Shown here: positions 33,831 to 41,496 of the stretch, piece by piece
Position numbering within the stretch: the stretch's first letter is position 1
Layout of the letters: each line of letters starts with the position of its first letter
Assembly (NCBI RefSeq): GCF_003855255.1
Contig: NZ_CP034072.1
Coordinates: forward strand, 5,756,396-5,820,395
Direction of reading: 5' to 3'
DNA from: Mycolicibacterium nivoides
Lineage (GTDB): Bacteria; Actinomycetota; Actinomycetes; Mycobacteriales; Mycobacteriaceae
Length of the DNA stretch: 64,000 bases
Notes under the pieces: model-generated
What the model saw: the letters and a program-made list of their open reading frames with translations, nothing else
The model's database searches: none
What the model was told of the DNA's origin: nothing
Program-made: the position numbers and the translations under genes

Positions 33831-36170
33831 CTAGGTGTATGCGACGTGGACGCGGTGAATCTGCCCTTCGAACGGGAAAGGCGCGCGTTCGCGGTAGTCG
33901 AGCGATACCGGCGAGCCCAGGCAGGTACCGATGTCGAGGCAGTCGTTGGCGGTGAACAACAACGGTGCGCTGATCGGGACCTGACCACTGGCAATCGTTT
34001 CGCCGTTGCGCGCGACGGTGATGTCGAGCGGGCCGCCCGGGCGTGGGTCCGCGTACTGGGTGGTCACGGTGATCGTGGCACGCCCCGGCGGCACCTTGCC
34101 CTCAGTGCGGATCTTGGTGCGCGACAGAATGAACAGGTTGAACTCGTAGCAGAGCTGGCCCTCGTCGAGGTAGACCGTGAGGCCGCCTGCCGCGGCACCG
34201 AGGGCGTACAGCACCCCGTTCGCATTGGCGGGGATGTCGACGTCGATGGTGACGACATTGTTCTTGTTGCCCAGCGCCGGGGCACAGAATTCCGGCATCC
34301 GGATGGTGTCACCCGAGAACTCCCACTCCTTGTAGGGCGGGGTGATGCGCAACTCGGGGTGGTAGACCGGAACCCACAGTCCACCGCCGATCGGCAGCAC
34401 CGCATTGCGGGCCGCTTCGACCATGAACATCTCCCGCATCTGCGCGAGTTTCTCGGGCTGTTCAGCGGCGAGATCGTGGGCCTGCGACCAGTCTTCGTCG
34501 AGGTGGTACAGCTCCCACGTGTCGTTGTCGGGGGTCCAGGTGGCGATACCCGGCGGCTGGCCGGGTACCCAAGGAAGACGAGGCCCACGCGCCGAGGCCA
34601 TCCAGCCGTCGTGGTAGATACCACGGCTGCCCATGACCTCGAAGTACTGGGTCTTTTTGCCGCCGGGTGCGTTTCGGTCTCCCAGTGTGCGGGCGAAGCT
34701 CGCTCCCGCCAGCGGCATCTGCGGTTCACCGTTGACCACCTGCGGCGGCGCGATTCCGACGATGTCGTAGATGGTCGGGACGATGTCGTTGCAGTGCAGG
34801 AACACGTCGCGTGGGGCGGTGTCCGCGTTGATCCGGGCAGGCCAGCGCACCGCCATCGGATTACGCGTGCCACCCAGGTGGGAGGCGAGCAGTTTCATGC
34901 CCTTGTACGGCGTGCTGCCTGCCCACGCCCAGCCCGCGTGGTACTGGTTGTCCACCAGTGGAGAACCGAGTACGTCGAGGCCGCCGAGTTCCTCGAGGGC
35001 GTCGATGTGCTGGCGGACCGTCGTGGGAATCCCGTTTTGCGCCAGCAGTTCGGCGATTGTGCCGTTCTGCCCTTCGCCCGACGAGCCGTTGTCACCCCAG
35101 ATGTAGAAGAACAGGGTGTTGTCGGCATAGCCGAGCGATTCGAGCTCATCGGCGATGCGGCCGACCTGGACGTCGACATGTTCGGCGTAACCGGCGGCGA
35201 CCTCCATCAGACGGCGCTGGAACGGCTTCTCGTCCTCGGGGATGTCATCCCAGGCCGCCATCGCTTCATCGCGCTCGGTCAGGGCACAGTCCGGCGGAAT
35301 CCAGCCCTTGTCCTTGGCACGCTCGAACACCCGCTGCCGGTAGGCATCCCAGCCGTCGTCGAACTTGCCCGCGTACTTGTCGGCCCACTCCTTCATGATG
35401 TGGTGCGGTCCGTGCAGGCAACCGCTGGCCCAATACATCATGAACGGCTTGTCAGCGTTGAACGCCTTGTGCCGGCGCAGCCAGGAGATGGCGTCGTCGG
35501 CCAGATCCTCCGAGAGGTGGTAGCCCTCTTCGGGAGTCTTCGGCGGGGCGACCACGGTGGTGTTACGTACCAGGTTCGGTTCGTACTGTGAGGCCTCACC
35601 GGCCAGGAACCCGTAGAAGTACTCGAAACCCAAACCGGTGGGCCAGTTCTCGAAGGGACCGGCCGCAGTGGTCTCCTCGGCGGGGGTGTTGTGCCACTTC
35701 CCGAAGGCCGATGTCGCGTAGCCGTACTGCTTGAGCACTTCGGCCACGGTGGCGCTCGATCGCGGGATCTTGCCGGCGTAGCCGTCCCAGTCGTTGGCCA
35801 ACTCAGCGATCTGGCCGTTGCCGATCTCGTGGTGGTTGCGGCCGGTGAGCAGCGACGCCCGGGTCGGCGAGCACATCGCGGTGGTGTGAAAGCGGTTGTA
35901 GGACACGCCTTCAGCGCAGATGCGGTCGAGCGTCGATGTGGCGATCTCGCCGCCGAACGTCGAGGGCAAGCCTGGGCCCGCATCGTCGATGAGCACGATG
36001 ACGATGTTCGGCGAGTCGTCGTGTAGCCGCTTGGGGATCGCGCGCGGGTTGTACGTCGACTCCTGCAACGTCCGCCCCGCGATACTGCCCGACGGAACCG
36101 GCGGGAATGGCAAAACGCCACCGTCCGGTAGAACCGCCGACACCAAATCGTCACCCTGCACGTCAGACAC
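33831..36170 (-). CDS. Formylglycine-dependent arylsulfatase-family sulfatase
   Basis: The 779-residue protein is a type I sulfatase. It has metal ligands in NIVIVLIDDAGPGLPSTFGG, the formylglycine signature CSPTRASLLTGRNHHE (Cys100, Arg104), FGKWHNTPAEE and WASGCLHGPHHIMKEWADKY, and the second metal site in FFYIWGDNGSSGEG. The long C-terminal part after residue 550 matches the AtsA/AtsD-size mycobacterial sulfatases (about 787). Cys100 must be converted to formylglycine by a separate enzyme not in this window. No signal peptide is visible. GTG 36170 is preceded by AGGAGAGGGG. It heads an operon with the DUF1254 lipoprotein. Confidence 0.9.
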   Translation of the reverse strand: MSDVQGDDLVSAVLPDGGVLPFPPVPSGSIAGRTLQESTYNPRAIPKRLHDDSPNIVIVLIDDAGPGLPSTFGGEIATSTLDRICAEGVSYNRFHTTAMCSPTRASLLTGRNHHEIGNGQIAELANDWDGYAGKIPRSSATVAEVLKQYGYATSAFGKWHNTPAEETTAAGPFENWPTGLGFEYFYGFLAGEASQYEPNLVRNTTVVAPPKTPEEGYHLSEDLADDAISWLRRHKAFNADKPFMMYWASGCLHGPHHIMKEWADKYAGKFDDGWDAYRQRVFERAKDKGWIPPDCALTERDEAMAAWDDIPEDEKPFQRRLMEVAAGYAEHVDVQVGRIADELESLGYADNTLFFYIWGDNGSSGEGQNGTIAELLAQNGIPTTVRQHIDALEELGGLDVLGSPLVDNQYHAGWAWAGSTPYKGMKLLASHLGGTRNPMAVRWPARINADTAPRDVFLHCNDIVPTIYDIVGIAPPQVVNGEPQMPLAGASFARTLGDRNAPGGKKTQYFEVMGSRGIYHDGWMASARGPRLPWVPGQPPGIATWTPDNDTWELYHLDEDWSQAHDLAAEQPEKLAQMREMFMVEAARNAVLPIGGGLWVPVYHPELRITPPYKEWEFSGDTIRMPEFCAPALGNKNNVVTIDVDIPANANGVLYALGAAAGGLTVYLDEGQLCYEFNLFILSRTKIRTEGKVPPGRATITVTTQYADPRPGGPLDITVARNGETIASGQVPISAPLLFTANDCLDIGTCLGSPVSLDYRERAPFPFEGQIHRVHVAYT

Positions 36171-36288
36171 CGCGCCCCTCTCCTCTACGGGAACTTGGTC
36201 TGTGCAGCCGACCACTGGTGGGGCAAGCCGCGCAGCCGATTCACCCCGACCCGGGCATCCACTGTGCAGCAAACTGCCAGCTTCTGTC

Positions 36289-36325
36289 TTGACATTCCAG
36301 GACAAATCTTTGACATTGTGGGACA
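36289..36325 (+). promoter_or_regulatory. Direct-repeat site before the AraC regulator
   Basis: TTGACATTCCAGGACA (36289-36304) and TTGACATTGTGGGACA (36310-36325) are direct repeats 21 bases apart, two turns of the helix, with the common form TTGACATT-N3-GGACA. AraC-type monomers bind such direct repeats. The second copy runs into the AraC start codon, and the first lies 119 bases from the divergent sulfatase start. Confidence 0.6.
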
Positions 36326-37341
36326 TGGCCGTGATCCGGGGCACGGCACTCACGAATTTTCACCAACTCGTCGCCGAACTCGGCGGAGATAGTCACGCAC
36401 TGCTCGCCGACGCTCACATTCCGTACGACGACGTCGGTCGCCAGGACCGGTTCATCTCGCTTCCCAACGGCGCCCAGATGCTCGAAGACACCGCCGCCAC
36501 ACTCGAAACCCCCGATTTCGGGCGGCGTTTGGCGCTCCTCCAAGGCATCGACATCCTGGGCCCGGTCGGGCTAGCGGGCCGCAATGCCGCCACCGTTGCC
36601 GATGCGTTCATGATTTTCGAGAAGTTCATGGCGGCCTACAGCCCCTCGATCACCGCCCGGGTGACCCCACATCTCGACCCGGAACTACCACGCTTCGAAT
36701 TCGAATTCCTGCTCGACCCGTCACCCCCGCAAGCCCAGGCGATCGAACTGTCGCTGGGAGTCACGCTGCGGGTCCTGCGGCTGTTCCTCGGCGCCGCCTA
36801 CCGGCCGGTCGCGGTGCACCTGCCCCACACCGCACTGGCACCCGCCGACGACTATCAGAGCTACTTCGGTTGCCCGCCACGCTTTTTCGAGCCGGTCGCG
36901 GGCTTCACCCTGCGCACCACCGATCTGCAGCGCCCACTGCCCGCCGATCAACTCGCTCACCAGACCGCGGTCGATTACCTTGCCCAGGTGATGGGCGAAT
37001 TCAACCCGGCGACCAGCCAATTGGTGCGCACCCTGGTGCGCCAACTCCTGCCCACCGGGGCCATCGGCCTGGCCGACATCGCCCGTCACATCGCCCTGCA
37101 CCCCAAGGCACTGCAGCGGCGGCTGCGCGCCGAGAACGCCACGTTCGCCGACCTGGTCGACCAGACGCGCCGCGAGGCCGCGCAACGCCTGCTGCTCGAC
37201 ACCGATCTGGCCCTCGACCAGCTGTGCCGCCAACTCGGCTACGCCGAGCAGAGCGTCCTCACCCGATCCTGCAAACGGTGGTTCGGCACGACTCCCACGG
37301 CCTACCGCAACACCCGGATCGCGTCGCCGCCTCAGCCCTGA
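36325..37341 (+). CDS. AraC-family transcriptional regulator (arabinose-binding-domain type)
   Basis: The 338-residue protein has an N-terminal AraC_binding domain of the OruR/ArgR-like type (GTALTNFHQLVAELGGDSHA through LGPVGLAGRNAATVADAF and YRPVAVHLPHTALAPADDYQ) and a C-terminal double helix-turn-helix: GLADIARHIALHPKALQRRL, RREAAQRLLLDTDLALDQLC, QLGYAEQSVLTRSCKRWFGT. ATG 36325 overlaps a direct repeat that is probably its own site. It is divergent from the sulfatase/DUF1254 operon, its likely target. The effector is unknown. Confidence 0.88.
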   Translation: MAVIRGTALTNFHQLVAELGGDSHALLADAHIPYDDVGRQDRFISLPNGAQMLEDTAATLETPDFGRRLALLQGIDILGPVGLAGRNAATVADAFMIFEKFMAAYSPSITARVTPHLDPELPRFEFEFLLDPSPPQAQAIELSLGVTLRVLRLFLGAAYRPVAVHLPHTALAPADDYQSYFGCPPRFFEPVAGFTLRTTDLQRPLPADQLAHQTAVDYLAQVMGEFNPATSQLVRTLVRQLLPTGAIGLADIARHIALHPKALQRRLRAENATFADLVDQTRREAAQRLLLDTDLALDQLCRQLGYAEQSVLTRSCKRWFGTTPTAYRNTRIASPPQP

Positions 37342-37474
37342 ACACCGGCCCACCAAGCCGAGCCACGTCTTTGCCGAGCGAACGATCCGTCGCGCATCCC
37401 CCTTCCCAACTGCTAATGTTCGGCCCGCCGGGCGATGCAATCGGCACCTGCCCACCTCGGGAAGGAGTCCCGCT

Positions 37475-37861
37475 GTGTCCCGCACACTTTCCACGGTGCG
37501 CTACGGAATGGTCCCGGCTTTCGCGGCCGGTGCCGTCGGGATCGCCGTCGGTCTGCTCAGCCCGGTGACCGCTGTGGCCGAGCCGCCGCCGCGCCCGCCC
37601 AACTGCACGGCCGCCGACCTGGCCGGCATCGCCTCGGGCGTCGCCGCCTCGACGTCGACATACCTGTTCACCCACCCGGATGTGAACGATTTCTACACAA
37701 GTCTGCGAAGCCGTCCGGACGAAGAGACTCCGGAGGCCACTCGCGCCTACTTCGACGCCAACCCGCAGGCCCACGCCGACCTCGCCGGGATCCGTCAACC
37801 ACTCACCGACTTCCGAGCCCGGTGCGGTATCAAGGCACCTGATCAGCCATTAGGACAATGA
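37475..37861 (+). CDS. Haemophore-related secreted protein (Rv0203/Rv1174c-like family)
   Basis: The 128-residue product has a signal peptide ending near residue 35 (AVGIAVGLLSPVTAVAEP) and a mature domain with two cysteines (NCTAADLAGIASGVAAST, FRARCGIKAP) and the segment YLFTHPDVNDFYTSL. This is the mycobacterial haemophore-related family whose founding members bind haem outside the cell. Haem binding here is inferred from family membership. GTG 37475 has GGAAGGAG upstream, and its stop overlaps the next small secreted-protein gene by ATGA. Confidence 0.82.
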   Translation: MSRTLSTVRYGMVPAFAAGAVGIAVGLLSPVTAVAEPPPRPPNCTAADLAGIASGVAASTSTYLFTHPDVNDFYTSLRSRPDEETPEATRAYFDANPQAHADLAGIRQPLTDFRARCGIKAPDQPLGQ

Positions 37862-38172
37862 TGTACACCCCAACGCCTCGATCATCCTGGCTCCGCGCCG
37901 CCACGGTCGCGCTTGCCTTCACCGCGCTGCCCGGCGCCATCGTCCTGGCCGCCCCGGCCGGGACCGCCAACGCCGACGTATGCGCGAGTGCCGGCCGTCG
38001 GATCTCGGTGGGCGGCTGCGTCAACATCGCCGATGCGGTCTCCCCCTACGTGCCACCGCCGACGTACTACGCGCCGCTTCCCGAGGATCCGCCACCGCCG
38101 CCGCCGGGCGCGAACGTCAGCGGCTGCATCGGCTACAACGGGCGGTGGGTCCACGCGGGCGGCTGCAACTAG
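37858..38172 (+). CDS. Small secreted cysteine-containing protein
   Basis: The 104-residue product has a signal peptide (RAATVALAFTALPGAIVLAA, cleavage near NADVC) and a mature part with four cysteines (DVCASAG, GGCVNIA, SGCIGYN, AGGCN) around a proline-rich centre (PPPTYYAPLPEDPPPPPP). The family is not recognised. It overlaps the haemophore-like gene by four bases, so the two are made together and may act together outside the membrane; that is inference from the overlap. Confidence 0.7.
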   Translation: MMYTPTPRSSWLRAATVALAFTALPGAIVLAAPAGTANADVCASAGRRISVGGCVNIADAVSPYVPPPTYYAPLPEDPPPPPPGANVSGCIGYNGRWVHAGGCN

Positions 38173-38173
38173 C

Positions 38174-39397
38174 TCAGGCGATCGCGCCGGAGTCCTTGAG
38201 CTCGCTGATCCGATCCCAGTCGATGCCGAGTTCCATCAGCACGATCTCGGTGTGCTCGGACGCCTGTGGCGCGCGCGTGGTCTCCAGCGGTTCGTGATTG
38301 AACTGCACGGGCCCGCGCACCACCTTGAACGGCTTGCCGCCGTCGGTGGCCTCCACCTCGACGATCATGTCGTTGGCGACGGCCTGGTCGTCTCCGGCGA
38401 GGTCGACGAGGCTCTGGAACGGCGCCCACTGGCCCTTCATGGTCTTGAGGTGCTGGCGCCAGTACTCGAACGGCTTACTGCCGATCGCCTGCGCGATGAG
38501 CTCGACGCCTTCCGAGGCATTCTCGATCAGCGGCAGCACGTCGCAGAACCGCGGGTCGTCGGCCAATTCGGGCAGACCGAGGTGTTCGAAGGCATCGCGG
38601 ATATAGCCCGTCGGACTGACGATGCACAGGTTGATGGTGCCTCCGTCGGAAGTCCGGTAGTTGGCCATGAACGGGTTGACCGAGGTGGCATCGTCCGGCA
38701 TCAGCGAGCGCATCGTCTCACCTGTCTCCATGCCCTGGGTGACGCTGGCACCGGCCGCCCACCAGGCGGTGCTGAGCAGCGAGACGTCGATCTCGGCGGT
38801 TTCTCCGGTGCGCTCCCGGTGGAACAAGGCGGCGGCGATGCCACCGGCGATGTTCATCCCGCCGATCGAATCGCCGAAGGCCGGGATGCCCTGGGACAGA
38901 GCACCATTGATCGCCTCCGGCGTGAGGGCGTGCCCCACGCCGCTGCGGGTCCAGAATGCGGTGCCGTCGAAGCCGCCGGTGTCGCGCTCCGGCCCCTTGT
39001 CGCCGTACGCACTGCCGCGGGCATAGATGATGTTCGGGTTCACCGCGCGGATGTGCTCGACGTCGAACTTGTTCTTCTGCCGTTGGGCGGGCAGGTAATT
39101 GGTGAGGAACACATCGGCGGTCTTGGCGATCTCGTACAGGATCTCCTGGCCGCCGGGGGTCGAGACGTCGATGCCGACGCTGCGCTTGCCGCGGTTGGGA
39201 TGCTCGATGAGCGGATGACGGTTGGGGTCGAGCTGGAACCCGCCCATGTTGATGAAGCCGCGCTGGGTATCGCCGCGGACGGGGTGCTCCACCTTAATGA
39301 CGTCGGCGCCCCAGTCGGCGAGGATGGCACCCGCCGCCGGTACGAAGGTGAACTGAGCGACCTCAAGCACTCGCACGCCCTGCATGACCTTGATCAA
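38174..39397 (-). CDS. CaiB/BaiF-family (class III) CoA transferase
   Basis: The 407-residue protein shows class III CoA-transferase marks: GVRVLEVAQFTFVPAAGAIL, ADWGADVIKVEHPVRGDTQR, GKRSVGIDVSTPGGQEILYE, AKTADVFLTNYLP and the active-site region IPAFGDSIGGMNIAGGI, whose Asp is at the position that forms the acyl-enzyme intermediate. It moves CoA between an unknown acyl-CoA and acid. The neighbours (SDR, SnoaL-like, MarR, acyl-CoA dehydrogenase) suggest an isoprenoid, steroid or branched-chain acid route; that is inference. A small palindrome, ACTTAC-G-GTAAGT, lies at 39417-39429 just before its start. Confidence 0.88.
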   Translation of the reverse strand: MIKVMQGVRVLEVAQFTFVPAAGAILADWGADVIKVEHPVRGDTQRGFINMGGFQLDPNRHPLIEHPNRGKRSVGIDVSTPGGQEILYEIAKTADVFLTNYLPAQRQKNKFDVEHIRAVNPNIIYARGSAYGDKGPERDTGGFDGTAFWTRSGVGHALTPEAINGALSQGIPAFGDSIGGMNIAGGIAAALFHRERTGETAEIDVSLLSTAWWAAGASVTQGMETGETMRSLMPDDATSVNPFMANYRTSDGGTINLCIVSPTGYIRDAFEHLGLPELADDPRFCDVLPLIENASEGVELIAQAIGSKPFEYWRQHLKTMKGQWAPFQSLVDLAGDDQAVANDMIVEVEATDGGKPFKVVRGPVQFNHEPLETTRAPQASEHTEIVLMELGIDWDRISELKDSGAIA

Positions 39398-39494
39398 CGC
39401 GGCTCCTCACCGTTGGACTTACGGTAAGTGTAGCGAGACGGTTTCCGGCGGATGTACCGCGCGCGAATCCGCACTCTCCGGCGCCGCACTGTCG

Positions 39495-40235
39495 TCAGGT
39501 CTGAATCTGTCCACCGTCGACGGCCAACTCCGCTCCGGTCATGAAGCTGCTCTGATCCGAGGCCAGGAACAGCACCGCAGAGGCGATCTCTTCAGGGCGG
39601 CCGAGCCGCTTCATCGGCACCTGCGCGGCCATACCGTCGAGCAGATCCTGTTTCTGGTCAGCCGGCGCCAAGCCCGTCAGCCCGGGTGTTTCGATCGGTC
39701 CGGGCACGATGGTGTTGACGCGGATCTTGCGGTCGGCCAGTTCAGCAGCCCAGGTGCGGCCGAGCGACCGGATGGCCGCCTTGGATGCCGCGTAGAGCCC
39801 GAACGCGGGCACACCCTCGGAAGCGGCGGTGGAGCCGGCGAGGACTATCGAGGCGCCCTCGTTGAGCAGCGGCAGCACCTTCTGCACAGTGAACACGGTG
39901 CCTGCGACGTTGCGATCGAAGTTGTCCCGGTAGTGCTCCGGGGTGACCTCGGGGAGAGTCGCGAAGTCGCCACCGCCCGCGTTGGCGAAGACGACGTCGA
40001 GCCCCTTGCCGCGCTTGCCGATCTCCTGGGCGAGGGTGTCGAGCTCGTCGATCTTGCTGATGTCGCTCTGAATGCCGTGGGCGCCGATGGAGGCGGCCGC
40101 TTCGTCCAGGCGAGCGCGGTCGCGGCCGGTGATGAAGACGTAGGCACCTTCGTCGGCGAGCCGTCGTGCGGTGGCCAGGCCGATGCCTGAGGTTCCTCCG
40201 GTGACCAGTGCCGTCTTGCCGTCGAGCTGTCCCAT
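39495..40235 (-). CDS. Short-chain dehydrogenase/reductase (classical SDR)
   Basis: The 246-residue SDR has LVTGGTSGIGLATARRLADE, VVFANAGGGDFATLPE, Ser in VLAGSTAASEGV, Tyr-Lys in YAASKAAIRSLG and the usual C-terminus TGAELAVDGGQIQT. The arginine in FITGRDRARLDEAA suggests NADP use. It lies 61 bases after the SnoaL-like gene on the same strand, and a copy of the MarR-type operator stands 47 bases before its start. Confidence 0.9.
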   Translation of the reverse strand: MGQLDGKTALVTGGTSGIGLATARRLADEGAYVFITGRDRARLDEAAASIGAHGIQSDISKIDELDTLAQEIGKRGKGLDVVFANAGGGDFATLPEVTPEHYRDNFDRNVAGTVFTVQKVLPLLNEGASIVLAGSTAASEGVPAFGLYAASKAAIRSLGRTWAAELADRKIRVNTIVPGPIETPGLTGLAPADQKQDLLDGMAAQVPMKRLGRPEEIASAVLFLASDQSSFMTGAELAVDGGQIQT

Positions 40236-40281
40236 GTTCGGACTCCGTTCGTATGCGGTTCGTGTTCCGACCGCTACAACA

Positions 40282-40299
40282 TAAGTGACATATCACCTA
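40282..40299. promoter_or_regulatory. MarR-type operator, copy before the SDR gene
   Basis: TAAGTGA-CATA-TCACCTA is an inverted repeat with one mismatch and the same half-site and four-base spacing as the perfect copy at 40676. It overlaps the last bases of the SnoaL-like gene and precedes the SDR gene, so the neighbouring MarR probably controls a promoter for the SDR. Confidence 0.6.
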
Positions 40300-40659
40300 T
40301 TCCGGGGAGTTCAGCACTGTCCACATGCGAACGATTCGCTCACTCGATATCTCGGCCACGTCGAAGCCCGATGCCACTGTGACATCGTCCGCGGTACGCA
40401 CTTCCCAGGCCAGAAACCCGAGCCCACGAGTCTTCCGAACCGGACCAGCCTTCACGAAATGCAGTCCCTGCAGCCTTTCCTGCAGCTCAGCCGCTTTGGC
40501 GTCGAGTTCGTCGCGTCCGGTGGCGACGCCTTCGTCGTCGATCCACTGCACGTCGTCCGCGTAAGTGGTCGCGATGGCCTCAGCGCGGAGCTTCGGGTCG
40601 CGCTGGTCGAACACGGCGAGAAGATTGGCCTCCATAAGGCGGGTGGTGACGTCATCCAT
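40297..40659 (-). CDS. SnoaL/NTF2-like protein
   Basis: The 120-residue product has an NTF2-like fold typical of SnoaL-like proteins: MEANLLAVFDQRDPKLRAEA, TYADDVQWIDDEGVATGRDE, LHFVKAGPVRKTRGLGFLAW and VASGFDVAEISSERIVRMWT. Members act as isomerases, hydrolases or binding proteins; none of the catalytic pairs can be assigned here. ATG 40659 has AGGAG eight bases upstream; starting further upstream would place the start within a palindromic operator. It follows the MarR gene on the same strand. Confidence 0.83.
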   Translation of the reverse strand: MDDVTTRLMEANLLAVFDQRDPKLRAEAIATTYADDVQWIDDEGVATGRDELDAKAAELQERLQGLHFVKAGPVRKTRGLGFLAWEVRTADDVTVASGFDVAEISSERIVRMWTVLNSPE

Positions 40660-40675
40660 TGCTCTACTCCTGACT

Positions 40676-40697
40676 TTTAGGTGATAGTTCACCTAAA
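40676..40697. promoter_or_regulatory. Perfect MarR-type operator before the SnoaL-like gene
   Basis: TTTAGGTGA (40676-40684) and TCACCTAAA (40689-40697) are perfect nine-base inverted arms with a four-base centre. The site lies between the MarR stop and the SnoaL-like start, and shares its half-site with 40282-40299. The adjacent MarR is the obvious candidate to bind both. Confidence 0.75.
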
Positions 40698-40699
40698 TG

Positions 40700-41206
40700 C
40701 TAGCTCGACGCGGCAGGTAGTGAGCTGTTGTGATTGAGGTTGACGTGGATATGTTCGAGTGCCGCGGTGAACGGTGCCAGCAGGTTGTCGGGCAGTGGAT
40801 CGAAGAAGAGGCTGCGCACCAGATCGACATGGGCGGGCGCGGCCTCCTCGATGGCCCGCTGCCCGCTCTCGGTGAGCATGACGTTGGTCGTGCGGCCATC
40901 CTCGGCGCTGGGGCGGCGTTCGGTCAGGCCGCGTTCCTCCATGCGCCGCAACTGATGTGACAGCCGACTGCGCTCCCAACCGATCTGCGCGGCGAGATCG
41001 CCGACGCGCATGCCCTCATCGCGCGCGCTCAACGCCACCAGCACGTCGTAATCGGCGAGCGACAACCCGGAGTCGGCCTGCAATTGGCGGTTCATCTCGT
41101 AGTTCATCCGCAGTTGCACGCGCATGTAGGCGATCCAGGCGCGCTGCTGCTTCGGCGTCAGCCACCCCTGCTTCGGTGATGTGTCCCGCACTTTTCTCGG
41201 CGCCAC
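40700..41206 (-). CDS. MarR-family transcriptional regulator
   Basis: The 168-residue protein has a MarR winged helix: SGLSLADYDVLVALSARDEG, MRVGDLAAQIGWERSRLSHQ, LRRMEERGLTERRPSAEDGR, TTNVMLTESGQRAIEEAAPA, framed by the N- and C-terminal dimer helices (WIAYMRVQLRMNYEMNRQLQ). There is no ATG; GTG 41206 gives a typical length, with GTG 41191 another option. Two copies of an AGGTGA-type palindrome downstream mark its likely targets, the SnoaL-like and SDR genes. Confidence 0.85.
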   Translation of the reverse strand: MAPRKVRDTSPKQGWLTPKQQRAWIAYMRVQLRMNYEMNRQLQADSGLSLADYDVLVALSARDEGMRVGDLAAQIGWERSRLSHQLRRMEERGLTERRPSAEDGRTTNVMLTESGQRAIEEAAPAHVDLVRSLFFDPLPDNLLAPFTAALEHIHVNLNHNSSLPAASS

Positions 41207-41496
41207 GTTTTCAGTATGACCTGGGCACCCGGCCGTGCACTCACGGTAGGCACGGTGAGACCCGGTGACCGTCGAGCTTCGCACCGGCGCCGAACGTCAG
41301 CGCGCGTGGCACACCATCCTCGAATTCTGGCCCAATTACGCGTTGGCGCAGAAACGTGCGGGCGACCGAGCTTTTCGGATCTTCGCACCACGACGAACGT
41401 CTCCAGATCACCCGAGGGCGTGACCTGACCGAATGCCGGGTACCCACCCCCGAACGGGGTTACCGTCGAGTAGGGCCAGACGTATGGAGGCCGGTG
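41207..41496. other. 290-base divergent intergenic region
   Basis: The gap lies between the MarR gene and the divergent acyl-CoA dehydrogenase gene. It must hold both promoters. I see only a ribosome site (GGAGG, eight bases before 41497) and a loose GGTACCC/GGGTTACC inverted pair near 41440-41465; no MarR-type palindrome is present. Confidence 0.5.

Noticed and set aside
33846..35591. A 581-codon plus-strand open frame opposite the sulfatase
   Set aside because: Shadow frame; the sulfatase on the other strand has the full CSPTR signature.
39417..39429. ACTTAC-G-GTAAGT palindrome before the CoA-transferase gene as a third MarR site
   Set aside because: The half-site differs from AGGTGA and the centre is one base, so it does not match the two MarR-type operators.
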